DNA of 64,000 nucleotides from assembly GCF_900176595.1 (NCBI RefSeq), contig NZ_LT838813.1, positions 3,118,001-3,182,000 of the forward strand, given 5' to 3'. This stretch comes from Aquiflexum balticum DSM 16537 (GTDB lineage Bacteria; Bacteroidota; Bacteroidia; Cytophagales; Cyclobacteriaceae). Below, piece after piece: positions 35,770-44,398 of the stretch. The position numbers were made by a program, and so were the translations under genes. Each line of letters begins with the position of its first letter. Position 1 is the first letter of the stretch. Below the pieces are notes generated by a model, which ran no database searches, had not been told where the DNA came from, and worked only from the letters and a program-made list of their open reading frames with translations.

Positions 35770-38259
35770 ATGGAAACAATAGAAATTCAATGGAAACTGT
35801 CTGATGACATCAAAGGCATAATTGGAATAGCACAAGCCTTGGCAAAAGAAAGTATGAACAAATACTTTGGTGCCCCTCACTTGCTGAAAGCTACCTTACA
35901 CAAAGAATCAGGTTTGAGAACCATATTGGCTGATATAGGTCAGGATATTTTTTATCTGGAGGATTGGGCAGATGTAAGGATTGAAAACTGCCCAAAAGTA
36001 TTTCCAATTCCAAACGTGATAGAATCCTCACATGCCAATTCTGATATTTTTCAAGAAGCGGAGGATTTAAGGTTAAAATTTGGACTTGAGGAAATCAGCC
36101 CGATGCTTTTGCTTATCGCATTGGTAACTCCTGGGGTGGCTTTTTCATTTGAACAGTTAAAAACTTTACCCCTTCAAAGGGAAATATTAATGGATGCGTA
36201 CGGGAAAAAAGTTGAAATCAAGTCCATTGTAGCACACAAGACAAATTCATCCAACAGCCAAAATCAAGTAAAATCCAATCAGGCATTGTTAAAATATTGC
36301 ATTGACAAATCATCAATGGCAAAACAAGGAAAGCTTGAACCGATTGTTGGAAGGGAAAATGAGGTCAGGACCATATCGGAGATAATTTGTCGCAGATCTA
36401 AACCCAATGTAATGCTGGTAGGGGACCCAGGAGTAGGGAAATCTGCCCTAATTGATGGGTTTGTGCTATCCTTAGAAACTGGAAATACCCCGGCATTGCT
36501 TAAAAATTCCAAAGTTTTCGAATTGGACTTGGGTTCATTGGTAGCCGGTGCATCTTACAAAGGTGAAATCGAAGAAAGGCTAAAGCAAATTTTAAATGAA
36601 ATCAAGCAATATGAAAAAACAATTTTATTTATAGATGAAATCCATGTTTTGCTTGATCGACAGAGCAATGCGGCGGGAAGTGCGAATTTTTTAAAACCAG
36701 AACTGGCCAGGGGCGAACTCACAGTCATTGGCGCAACGACGCCGGAAGAGTTTAGAAAATTTATAGAAGCCGATGAAGCCTTTAACAGAAGATTTGAGAT
36801 GCTTAAGGTTGAAGAACCTTCCAAAGAATCTTGCTTCCATATGGTGAAAGCGATCATTCCAAGATATGAAAAGCATCATGGTCTGACTGTTCCAGACGAA
36901 TGTATTTCAGAATCAATAAACCTGGCAAAAAGATATACAAAGGAAAGAAAACTTCCTGATGTGGCGATTGATCTTTTGGATCGATCACTTGCTTCTCTTA
37001 GAATGATCAATGAAACAGGAGAAATATCAATTCAGATGGCTCTGGAAGAGTTTTCTAATCGGTGTCAGGAAGAGGATGAAGGTTTAAAATATGGACTGGA
37101 AGATTGGAAATGGTATTTAGAGCAAATGAAACAACAGGTTAGTCCAATTTTATGGAATAAAGCCTTACCCAATCAGGAAAATGGAATTTCAAATGAAGTG
37201 GATTCCTTGAAACAAAAAATCCAAAAGAATTTAGAAGAACTGAAACAAGCTGTATCCATTCCAAACAGTACATTGTCTATTGCAGATTTGAGAGCTTTGG
37301 TGTCTGTAAAAACCGGGATTCCATTGGGAAAGCTTCAGAGTCATGAAAAAGACAGACTGCTAAATATGGAAGAAAAGCTTAAAGAAAGGGTAATTGGACA
37401 GGACCATGCCATCAGTTCAATTTCAGATGCGGTTTTGGAGTCACGGGCAGGTCTTGGAAAACCAGGTCAACCCATAGGATCCTTTTTCTTTTTGGGGCCG
37501 ACCGGTACAGGAAAGACAGAACTTGCAAAATCAATGGCAGAATTTCTGTTTCAGGAAGAGTCAGCAATGATCCGATTCGACATGTCAGAGTTCAAGGAAG
37601 AGCATTCAGCAGCTTTGCTTTACGGTGCCCCTCCCGGATATGTCGGATATGAGGAAGGTGGATTGTTGGTCAACAAAATCCGACAAAAGCCTTATTCGGT
37701 GGTATTGTTTGATGAAATTGAAAAAGCCCATGCATCAGTCTTTGACATTTTCCTGCAGATTTTGGATGAAGGCAAGTTACATGACAAGTTGGGCAAGGAG
37801 GGGGATTTTTCGAATGCCCTGATCATTTTCACATCCAATATCGGCAGTCAGTTTGTGGTCCAAAAATTTAATGATGGTGATATTCCAAACACCGCCGAGC
37901 TTTTGGATAAAATGTCCGGGTATTTTAGACCTGAATTTCTTGGCAGATTGACAGAGATAGTTCCATTTTCTCCCATGAAAAAGGAGATGGTCCAAAAAAT
38001 CCTAAAAAATCAATTAAAGGATATTTTCACTTTTTTAAATAAAGAAGGAATTACACTTCAAATTTCTCAGGAAGCCTTTAGTAGGTTGGCAGAACTTGGA
38101 TTTAACCCTGTTTATGGTGCAAGACCTTTGGCGGGAATCGTAAGATCTGAGGTTCGGAGACCTTTGTCAAAAATGCTGATCAAAGGGGAGCTGAAAGCAG
38201 GAAATACACTTGACTTGAATTTGGGTGATGAAGGGGACTTCCAATGGGCAATCAAATAG
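35770..38259 (+). CDS. tssH: T6SS ATPase ClpV (TssH)
   Basis: An 829-residue AAA+ protein with the ClpB layout: N domain (1-150), first ATPase with Walker A GDPGVGKS (218-225) and Walker B ILFIDEIH, a short middle helix region, and second ATPase with GPTGTGKT (576-583) and VVLFDEIEKAH. It disassembles the contracted TssB/C sheath for re-use. ClpB chaperone is excluded mainly by context: it lies in the T6SS island before tssB, and the middle domain is short. Its stop codon lies inside the stem of a terminator. Confidence 0.9.
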   Translation: METIEIQWKLSDDIKGIIGIAQALAKESMNKYFGAPHLLKATLHKESGLRTILADIGQDIFYLEDWADVRIENCPKVFPIPNVIESSHANSDIFQEAEDLRLKFGLEEISPMLLLIALVTPGVAFSFEQLKTLPLQREILMDAYGKKVEIKSIVAHKTNSSNSQNQVKSNQALLKYCIDKSSMAKQGKLEPIVGRENEVRTISEIICRRSKPNVMLVGDPGVGKSALIDGFVLSLETGNTPALLKNSKVFELDLGSLVAGASYKGEIEERLKQILNEIKQYEKTILFIDEIHVLLDRQSNAAGSANFLKPELARGELTVIGATTPEEFRKFIEADEAFNRRFEMLKVEEPSKESCFHMVKAIIPRYEKHHGLTVPDECISESINLAKRYTKERKLPDVAIDLLDRSLASLRMINETGEISIQMALEEFSNRCQEEDEGLKYGLEDWKWYLEQMKQQVSPILWNKALPNQENGISNEVDSLKQKIQKNLEELKQAVSIPNSTLSIADLRALVSVKTGIPLGKLQSHEKDRLLNMEEKLKERVIGQDHAISSISDAVLESRAGLGKPGQPIGSFFFLGPTGTGKTELAKSMAEFLFQEESAMIRFDMSEFKEEHSAALLYGAPPGYVGYEEGGLLVNKIRQKPYSVVLFDEIEKAHASVFDIFLQILDEGKLHDKLGKEGDFSNALIIFTSNIGSQFVVQKFNDGDIPNTAELLDKMSGYFRPEFLGRLTEIVPFSPMKKEMVQKILKNQLKDIFTFLNKEGITLQISQEAFSRLAELGFNPVYGARPLAGIVRSEVRRPLSKMLIKGELKAGNTLDLNLGDEGDFQWAIK

Positions 38260-38288
38260 GTTTATTGAAACCTATTTAAATTTTTTTT
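38254..38288 (+). terminator. Terminator after tssH
   Basis: A 10-bp perfect stem AAATAGGTTT / AAACCTATTT with loop ATTG, followed by AAA and a run of eight T. The tssH stop codon is in the left arm. It makes tssB onward a separate unit with its own promoter. Confidence 0.75.
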
Positions 38289-38305
38289 AAAAAATAGAAA
38301 TATAG

Positions 38306-38336
38306 GGTAACATCCTCTAACTGGTTCGGATATAGA
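38306..38336 (+). promoter_or_regulatory. Island promoter motif 2 (before tssB unit)
   Basis: GGTAAC at 38306-38311 and GATATA at 38329-38334, 17 bp apart, followed by GA; 34 bp before the tssB start and just behind the tssH terminator. Confidence 0.7.
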
Positions 38337-38369
38337 CATATAAACCTTTTAACAAAAAAATTTAAAATC

Positions 38370-38822
38370 ATGGCAACTGAAAAATATAGCATTGGCGGTA
38401 CTGTTCTTGAAAATGAAGCTTTTGAAGCTTTTGCGGACATTCCCCAAAACAGGGTACTTCTTGCGGAAAAATTGACAAACCGTGCTCCGGTTAGACCTGA
38501 AGTTGTAGGCGGATTAACCAATATTGATGAAGTTTTTGAACATTTCAAACCTGAAGTTGAGGTTGAATTCGAGACAGAAGCAGGCACGTCCCAAAAGGAA
38601 ATGATGAGGTTCAGAGGTCTGGGGGATTTTGGAATTAAGGGTATTACCCCTCAAAGCACACTTTTAAATGACCTCACGCTAAAAAGAGAACAATTCCAAA
38701 AAATCAATAAACAGCTTAAAACCAATAAGCTATTGAAGCAGGCTCTTTCGGATAGCACAACCAAGGAAAGTTTGATTTTGGCCTTGAATGCGCTTATCCA
38801 GGAATTGGAAACCTCGAAGTGA
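38370..38822 (+). CDS. tssB: T6SS contractile sheath small subunit TssB
   Basis: A 150-residue sheath protein. KLTNRAPVRPEVVGGLTNIDEVF and FKPEVEVEFETEAG, followed by a helical C-terminal half, match the subtype iii TssB kind. It pairs with TssC to form the contractile sheath around the Hcp tube. First gene of the tssBC-hcp-vgrG unit. Confidence 0.88.
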   Translation: MATEKYSIGGTVLENEAFEAFADIPQNRVLLAEKLTNRAPVRPEVVGGLTNIDEVFEHFKPEVEVEFETEAGTSQKEMMRFRGLGDFGIKGITPQSTLLNDLTLKREQFQKINKQLKTNKLLKQALSDSTTKESLILALNALIQELETSK

Positions 38823-38859
38823 TAAATGATAAAAAGTATAATCTAAACAAAATAGAGAT

Positions 38860-40227
38860 ATGGAACTAAATCAAAATATCCGGACAGTATCAGAAGGCTT
38901 AGAAGCAATGAATTTTAAACCCGGAGAGATGTTGTCAACTGCCACCGAAAGCCTTGAGAAATTCGGTGGTTTTGATATCCTTGAAACCATGATTGAAGGA
39001 GTTCAAAATTTGAACCCTGAAAGGAAAGCCAGAAAATCAATTTTTTTGGCAGAACCTTCCAGAAAGGGGGACAGGGATCAATTGGGTAAAGCCTTAAAAT
39101 GGTGGACACAGGTTTTGGAAAAATCAAATGATATCTCTGAATTGGTCCAATATTGTGAGCAGACCTCGAATAATGCTGACGCACTCTTAAATAAAAACCT
39201 CAAAAGTGCTATTGATCAGACTAGGGAAATTGAAAGATCCTACCGTTCTGTTGCGCTCTTTTATAAAAATACGGAAAGCCAAAAACTCAAGAATATTTCC
39301 ATTATCAATGTAGATGCTGAACAACTCAAAGATCTTGATAACACCAGGTTTATTGATGCCATTCAAAACGAATTGGTGGAGAACTTTGACAGACTTGACC
39401 TTGCCAATAATTATAGCTTGTTGATTTTGCCAGGCTATCTAGGATCAAACAAGGTAGTTGAGAAATGGGCCAAAATTGCTTACGAAAACAAGGTATTGTT
39501 GGTCACTGACTTTGAAAATTTGGACAATCCAGATGATGTCATGGAAATGTTTGATGGAGCAAATCTTACAGGAGGAGATATCTACAGGTCCAACATTATC
39601 ATGGCTTGCAATTGGCTGGTTGGACGGGAAAAGTTCAGTGAAATCGGGGAGGAGGATGAACTTTTTGTACCTCCATCAACTGCGTTGGCAGGAAAAATTT
39701 ACAACACCTTGATGTCCCAAGTGACCGCAGGAAAGAAATACGGCGGATTGAATGAAGTTGATGGGGTCAAATTTGACCTGAAGAAAAGTGAAATCGCAAA
39801 TATTGAAAAATTGGGCTTGGTGCCTATGGTTAAGGAATATGGTAAAGTGATGGCATTTTCAGCCAAAACGCTTTTTAACGGGGATAACCTCGGACTTCAG
39901 ACTTATTCGGTTGTCAGGGTTTTCGATTATGTTTCCAAAGTAATGATGGACTTTTTGAACAGGAGGGCATTTGAAAACTTTACTGCAAGCAGTCGCAAGG
40001 AATTGATGGGACAGATCGTGAAGTTTTTGGACAGCATCACGGGGCCTACCAAATTGATTGAGAATTTTTCCATCAAAAGGTTTGAGCAGGATCCGGTCCA
40101 GAAGGATAGGATATACTTGGATATTCACATGAAACCCTATTTTCCAGCCAAATCCTTCCTGATCAAATTGGACGGTCAAAAGGGAGATGATGGCAATGAT
40201 TGGGACTCCGAATACCAACAACAGTGA
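38860..40227 (+). CDS. tssC: T6SS contractile sheath large subunit TssC
   Basis: A 455-residue protein in the place and size of TssC. LKWWTQVLEKSNDISELV and the C-terminal half, with IDVDxK-like strands (DRIYLDIHMKPYFPAKSFLIKL, in parts), are typical of the Bacteroidetes large sheath subunit. It interlocks with TssB and is pulled apart by ClpV. A 37-bp gap separates it from tssB. Confidence 0.88.
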   Translation: MELNQNIRTVSEGLEAMNFKPGEMLSTATESLEKFGGFDILETMIEGVQNLNPERKARKSIFLAEPSRKGDRDQLGKALKWWTQVLEKSNDISELVQYCEQTSNNADALLNKNLKSAIDQTREIERSYRSVALFYKNTESQKLKNISIINVDAEQLKDLDNTRFIDAIQNELVENFDRLDLANNYSLLILPGYLGSNKVVEKWAKIAYENKVLLVTDFENLDNPDDVMEMFDGANLTGGDIYRSNIIMACNWLVGREKFSEIGEEDELFVPPSTALAGKIYNTLMSQVTAGKKYGGLNEVDGVKFDLKKSEIANIEKLGLVPMVKEYGKVMAFSAKTLFNGDNLGLQTYSVVRVFDYVSKVMMDFLNRRAFENFTASSRKELMGQIVKFLDSITGPTKLIENFSIKRFEQDPVQKDRIYLDIHMKPYFPAKSFLIKLDGQKGDDGNDWDSEYQQQ

Positions 40228-40307
40228 TTATGCTAGGATTTCGGGTTATTCCCGGATGATCAAACATAATATTTTAACTAATTATTATTTAACTAAATTT
40301 TAAAGCT

Positions 40308-40697
40308 ATGTCATTTAAAGCTAGATTGAAAGTGGCAGGGAAAGATCTCCCTGTATTGGATGCGCATTATGAGTTGAAAAGAAATGTTGACGCAACCGGC
40401 AGACCTTCCGAAGATGTAAGAGGTGGTAAGATTACATTAACTGTTGAATCGACAGGGGAAACTCCGTTTTTTGAGTGGATGTGCAACAGTTTTGAGCGTA
40501 AGGATGGTTCGATTGTATTTACCAAACGGGATACCGATGCTACTATGAAAGAGCTATCATTTACTGAAGCCTATATGGTTTCTTATTCTGAAAGCTTCGA
40601 CAGTGATAGTGCCAGACCTGTAAGGGAGACTTTTACCATCAGTGCCAAGACCATTAAGTTGGGAAATGGAGAGCATAAAAACGAATGGCCGGTTTAA
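40308..40697 (+). CDS. hcp: T6SS tube protein Hcp (TssD), first copy
   Basis: A 129-residue Hcp that stacks as hexameric rings inside the sheath. It starts MSFKARLKVAGKDLPVLD, has the GRPSEDVRGGKITLTVEST segment common to subtype iii Hcp (TssD), and ends FTISAKTIKLGNGEHKNEW. Placed 80 bp behind tssC, a gap with a small CGGG/CCCG hairpin that could raise expression of this abundant protein by mRNA processing. Confidence 0.9.
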   Translation: MSFKARLKVAGKDLPVLDAHYELKRNVDATGRPSEDVRGGKITLTVESTGETPFFEWMCNSFERKDGSIVFTKRDTDATMKELSFTEAYMVSYSESFDSDSARPVRETFTISAKTIKLGNGEHKNEWPV

Positions 40698-40779
40698 CAG
40701 TCCATTTGAAGGTGATGGACTGACCATCACCTTCTCTCCTTAATGTTTAAGTTATCTTATCAATTAATTCACCATAGCC

Positions 40780-41169
40780 ATGTCTTTTTTAGCCGTTCTT
40801 AAATTAGATGAAGAGGAGTACAGAATCTTGTATTGTTCCTTTGCTTTCCATAAAGAAATAGATCCCACAGGGAAACCCATTTCCATTCCATTGGGTGGAG
40901 TATTGGAAATTAAGCTGGAAAGCAATAGAAAAACAAATTTTTACGATTGGATGATCAGTCCGACTTTGGTGAAATCAGGAACTATCACATTTTTTCGAAG
41001 AGATGAAATGAGCAGGCTCAAAAGCCTGGAATTTAATGATTCCCATTGTATTGCTTACAAAGAAACTTTTGACCATTTGGGAGAAAATCCCATGATGATT
41101 GAACTGAAATTGAGTGCCCGGGAGCTGAAAATAAACGATTCCACTTTTTATAACAATTGGCCAGACTGA
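40780..41169 (+). CDS. Second, divergent Hcp (TssD)
   Basis: A 129-residue protein of exactly the same length as the first Hcp and alignable over its whole length (MSFLAVLKLDEEEYRILY; PTGKPISIPLGGVLEI; LKLSARELKINDSTFYNNWPD), but strongly divergent. It directly precedes vgrG (16 bp), so it may form the ring next to the spike or a tube for a special cargo. Family assignment is firm, special role inferred. Confidence 0.85.
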   Translation: MSFLAVLKLDEEEYRILYCSFAFHKEIDPTGKPISIPLGGVLEIKLESNRKTNFYDWMISPTLVKSGTITFFRRDEMSRLKSLEFNDSHCIAYKETFDHLGENPMMIELKLSARELKINDSTFYNNWPD

Positions 41170-41185
41170 CCTAAAAAACAATGCC

Positions 41186-42985
41186 ATGCCACAGATAGTC
41201 ATCACAGGAATCAAAATTGATAACAAACCTATCAAGCAGTTTACCTCATTTGTTTTGGAGCAAAAAATCAGTGAGCATCATTCTTTTTGTTTGGTATGCC
41301 CGACTGAGGCCATAGATGGAACAACCGGAGTGATATTTAACCAATCGAAAAATCTAATAGGTGCGCCGATATCTGTTTTGATGGAATCCTTGGGTACTTC
41401 TGGTCAAATGGAATTCCTGGGATTGGTGACCCAAGTGGAGACATCCAAATTCAGTGGTCATGCCGGTGAGCTTATTCTTTCAGGTTATAGCCCTACCATT
41501 CTTCTTGACCATTTGCCACACTGTCAAAGTTGGGAAGAAAAAAACATCAAAGATATTGCAACAGACCTGACCAAGGCTATTCCAAAAGAAATACTTTCGG
41601 CGCAATTGGAACCTGTTTTTAAGGATAAATTGCCATATACCGTTCAGTACAAAGAAACATCCTGGCAATTTTTGAAAAGAATCTGTAGCATCCATGGAGA
41701 ATGGCTTTTTTACAATGGGGAAAAACTGGTTTTGGGTTCTCAGAAGAGCAAACCTGTAAAGCTTCAGTTTGGCAATAACCTCAGCAATTTTAGAATGGCC
41801 TTGGAAGTCAAAGCATCTGCTTTTAAGATGGTGGCATATGATTATCTGAATAACGAGGTCTATAAATCCAACCCTAAAAATATGCCTTCTTTCTCTGGAC
41901 TAAATGATTTGGGGAAGTTTGTCTTTCAAAAAAGTGAGTCATTTTATCCTCAGGACGCAAAATTTTGGAACAACAATGACTTAACCAATAAAAAGCAGTT
42001 GGATGATTTTGTGCATACGCGTTCTGCTATGCAGAATAGTCATATGGTCCAAATGAAAGGTCAGAGTGGACATCCGGGATTAGAAGTTGGAGGTCTTGTC
42101 GATATCAGTGGAAAAAATGTATTCAATCTCTCGGATGAGTCTTTTGGGGAATATACTGTGATTTCAATAATACATCAGTGCGACGGACAGGGAAACTACA
42201 GCAATGAATTCGTTGCAATTCCCTCATCTCTGAAAATGCCTCCCACGCAAAAAATTGAAGAACCAATATGTGAAGCACAGAGTGCCATGGTGACCGACAA
42301 CAATGATGAAAAAGGCCTGGGCAGGGTGAGGGTAAAATTCCATTGGATGGAGGGGAATGAAAAGAGTCCCTGGCTTCGGGTGACGACACCCCATGCCGGT
42401 GGTGGCAAAGGCATGTTTTTGATGCCTGAGAAAGGGGAGGAAGTGATTGTAGGTTTTGAAGGAGATAGTCCAACCAAGCCTTATGTAATTGGCAGCGTCT
42501 ATAATGGCAAAGCAAAATGTTCTTTTGCAAATGGAGGAAATGATGTCAAAGTCTTGCAAAGTAATAGCGGCAATAAGCTAGTTCTGAACGATAAGGATCA
42601 AAGTGTATTGATAGAGGATGCAAAAGGAAATATGTTGATGATAGATGGGAAGGGGAATATTAATATAACCTCTTCAGAGAGTATAAATTTTACCTGTGGA
42701 GAATCAAATGTGGAATTGAAAAAAGATGGCTCAGTATCCATTAACGGTAAAAACCTGAATTTCGGAGCAACTGAAAATTTGGATGCATCAGGAGGAAAAA
42801 AAGCCACCTTTTTTAGTGGTCAGGCTTCTTTTTCAGCAGACGGTGGATCCAATGATGCAAGCATGTCTGGAAACAATGCCAACATCAGCGGAAGCATGGA
42901 AACCAATGTTAGTGGTGGATCAAAAACTACAGTGAGTGCCACAGGAAAAGTGGCTGTTCAAGGTGCTATTGTAGCCTTGAATTAA
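41186..42985 (+). CDS. vgrG: T6SS spike protein VgrG (TssI)
   Basis: A 599-residue spike. The gp27-like N-terminal part spans about 1-360; the gp5 OB-fold is marked by AMVTDNNDEKGLGRVRVKFHW and WLRVTTPHAGGGKGMF, and GEEVIVGFEGDSPTKPYVIGSVYNG. The C-terminal 120 residues are rich in G, S and N with short beta strands, fitting the triple beta-helix needle. No enzymatic tail is fused, so effectors must attach otherwise, most likely through the PAAR-like Rhs protein downstream. Confidence 0.93.
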   Translation: MPQIVITGIKIDNKPIKQFTSFVLEQKISEHHSFCLVCPTEAIDGTTGVIFNQSKNLIGAPISVLMESLGTSGQMEFLGLVTQVETSKFSGHAGELILSGYSPTILLDHLPHCQSWEEKNIKDIATDLTKAIPKEILSAQLEPVFKDKLPYTVQYKETSWQFLKRICSIHGEWLFYNGEKLVLGSQKSKPVKLQFGNNLSNFRMALEVKASAFKMVAYDYLNNEVYKSNPKNMPSFSGLNDLGKFVFQKSESFYPQDAKFWNNNDLTNKKQLDDFVHTRSAMQNSHMVQMKGQSGHPGLEVGGLVDISGKNVFNLSDESFGEYTVISIIHQCDGQGNYSNEFVAIPSSLKMPPTQKIEEPICEAQSAMVTDNNDEKGLGRVRVKFHWMEGNEKSPWLRVTTPHAGGGKGMFLMPEKGEEVIVGFEGDSPTKPYVIGSVYNGKAKCSFANGGNDVKVLQSNSGNKLVLNDKDQSVLIEDAKGNMLMIDGKGNINITSSESINFTCGESNVELKKDGSVSINGKNLNFGATENLDASGGKKATFFSGQASFSADGGSNDASMSGNNANISGSMETNVSGGSKTTVSATGKVAVQGAIVALN

Positions 42986-43005
42986 CAAACTAGAAACATA
43001 ACATT

Positions 43006-44373
43006 ATGGGAACTCAAGTAAGTAATCCGATTCAACAAAGAATGGACCTTCTTCTGGAAAAATGGGAAGAGGCTACTGAAAACGTGGATAAACCACTTGT
43101 CAGAATCCATGCAGAAGAAAATGAAAAAGGTATGATAGAGACATTCCATACTTACCTTTTAGGAACAGATACAGGAAACCATGATGTACCAATTGTTTTT
43201 GACAGAATTTTTAGGGATGAAGATTCTTTTTCAATTGGATTGCTCAAAGACCTTAATGATTTGATCAGTACCTGGAACAATTCCAATAAAGAAAATCTTG
43301 GATTTGAAGCCCCTCCAATCTTATGGACAGTTGACTTTTCATTGAGGGAAACCAATAATCCTGCATATGTTTTTATAGAAAATCTTAACAGACTTTCCAA
43401 GTTTCTGAAATTGGGAAAGGGGAAAAATTTGGTTGCCATATTTAAAGTCACACTAATTAATCTGAGTGGATTTATCAATTGGCTTGGTTTTATTTTGAAA
43501 TGTGAGATTGATCCTTTTGTAAAGCTTTTGATTGATGATACGGAAGAGGAACCCCTGTTTGAAGCATTCTGCCAAAAACATTCTTCACAGACCATCACTA
43601 TTTTCCCGGAATTGGATATGGACAATGCAATGCAACAGTTGGCATCCATGGGAAAACCAGATGATCCTGCCGTTAATTACAGAAAATCTTTTGTCAAACT
43701 CATGCAGGCTATTTCAAAAAGAAATGAAATAGAAGCCATAAAAAATGCGAATGAATGTCTTGATATCGCTATCGAAAACCTGGAGAAAAACCCATATTGG
43801 ATAGGTCAGGTAATTGCAGTTTACTCTGCCTTGGCCAATGATCAGATTGGATATAAGAACTTTCAAAAAGCAATAGCTTATGCCTCGGAAGCAGTGGAGG
43901 CAGCACATGCCTCGGGAGATTTGATCGGGGATGAATATATCGAAAAGAAATTTTTAGGGCAATCTTTGATGCTCCGCGGAGCTTTGTTTACTACGCAGAA
44001 GATTTGGGACAAAGCCATTGATGATTTTGCGAAATCAGCAAACTATTACAATTATACTCAAGACCATATACTAAGTATTGAAGCAAATAGGATGACTGCT
44101 TATTGTTATCTAAAGAACGGAGACCGCTCTTCAGCTTGCAGACAACTGGCGCCCACGTTGGCAATAGCCAAACATCTTTCTGCAGAAACAATACAAGCTT
44201 CAACTTTTGCCGGAGTATTGGAAATTCTTTTGGATTCAAATGATCAAAAATGTGTGAGCGATCATGAAGTGGAAGAAATCGGACTTCTATATTTTGGAAA
44301 AAATTGGATGAAAGAAATCAGAAACTGGAAAAATACAGAATATGCTCCTGAGACCGAGGCAGCCTTAACCTAA
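43006..44373 (+). CDS. TPR protein between VgrG and Rhs toxin, candidate effector adaptor (copy 1)
   Basis: A 455-residue soluble protein without signal peptide. The N-terminal 220 residues are of unknown fold; the C-terminal 235 are helical with TPR-like repeats (YKNFQKAIAYASEAVEAA, WDKAIDDFAKSANYY). This half is clearly paralogous to the gene at 49604: both share QSLMLRG, and end in EEIGLLYFGKNWMKEIRNW / EALGLLHYGEDWVMEIRNW. Its place between vgrG and the PAAR-Rhs gene is where other T6SS encode loading chaperones (Tap, EagR, DUF2169), so I infer that role. Not a family I can name. Confidence 0.7.
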   Translation: MGTQVSNPIQQRMDLLLEKWEEATENVDKPLVRIHAEENEKGMIETFHTYLLGTDTGNHDVPIVFDRIFRDEDSFSIGLLKDLNDLISTWNNSNKENLGFEAPPILWTVDFSLRETNNPAYVFIENLNRLSKFLKLGKGKNLVAIFKVTLINLSGFINWLGFILKCEIDPFVKLLIDDTEEEPLFEAFCQKHSSQTITIFPELDMDNAMQQLASMGKPDDPAVNYRKSFVKLMQAISKRNEIEAIKNANECLDIAIENLEKNPYWIGQVIAVYSALANDQIGYKNFQKAIAYASEAVEAAHASGDLIGDEYIEKKFLGQSLMLRGALFTTQKIWDKAIDDFAKSANYYNYTQDHILSIEANRMTAYCYLKNGDRSSACRQLAPTLAIAKHLSAETIQASTFAGVLEILLDSNDQKCVSDHEVEEIGLLYFGKNWMKEIRNWKNTEYAPETEAALT

Positions 44374-44398
44374 TTCTCAAAACACTAAATTTTTTGTT

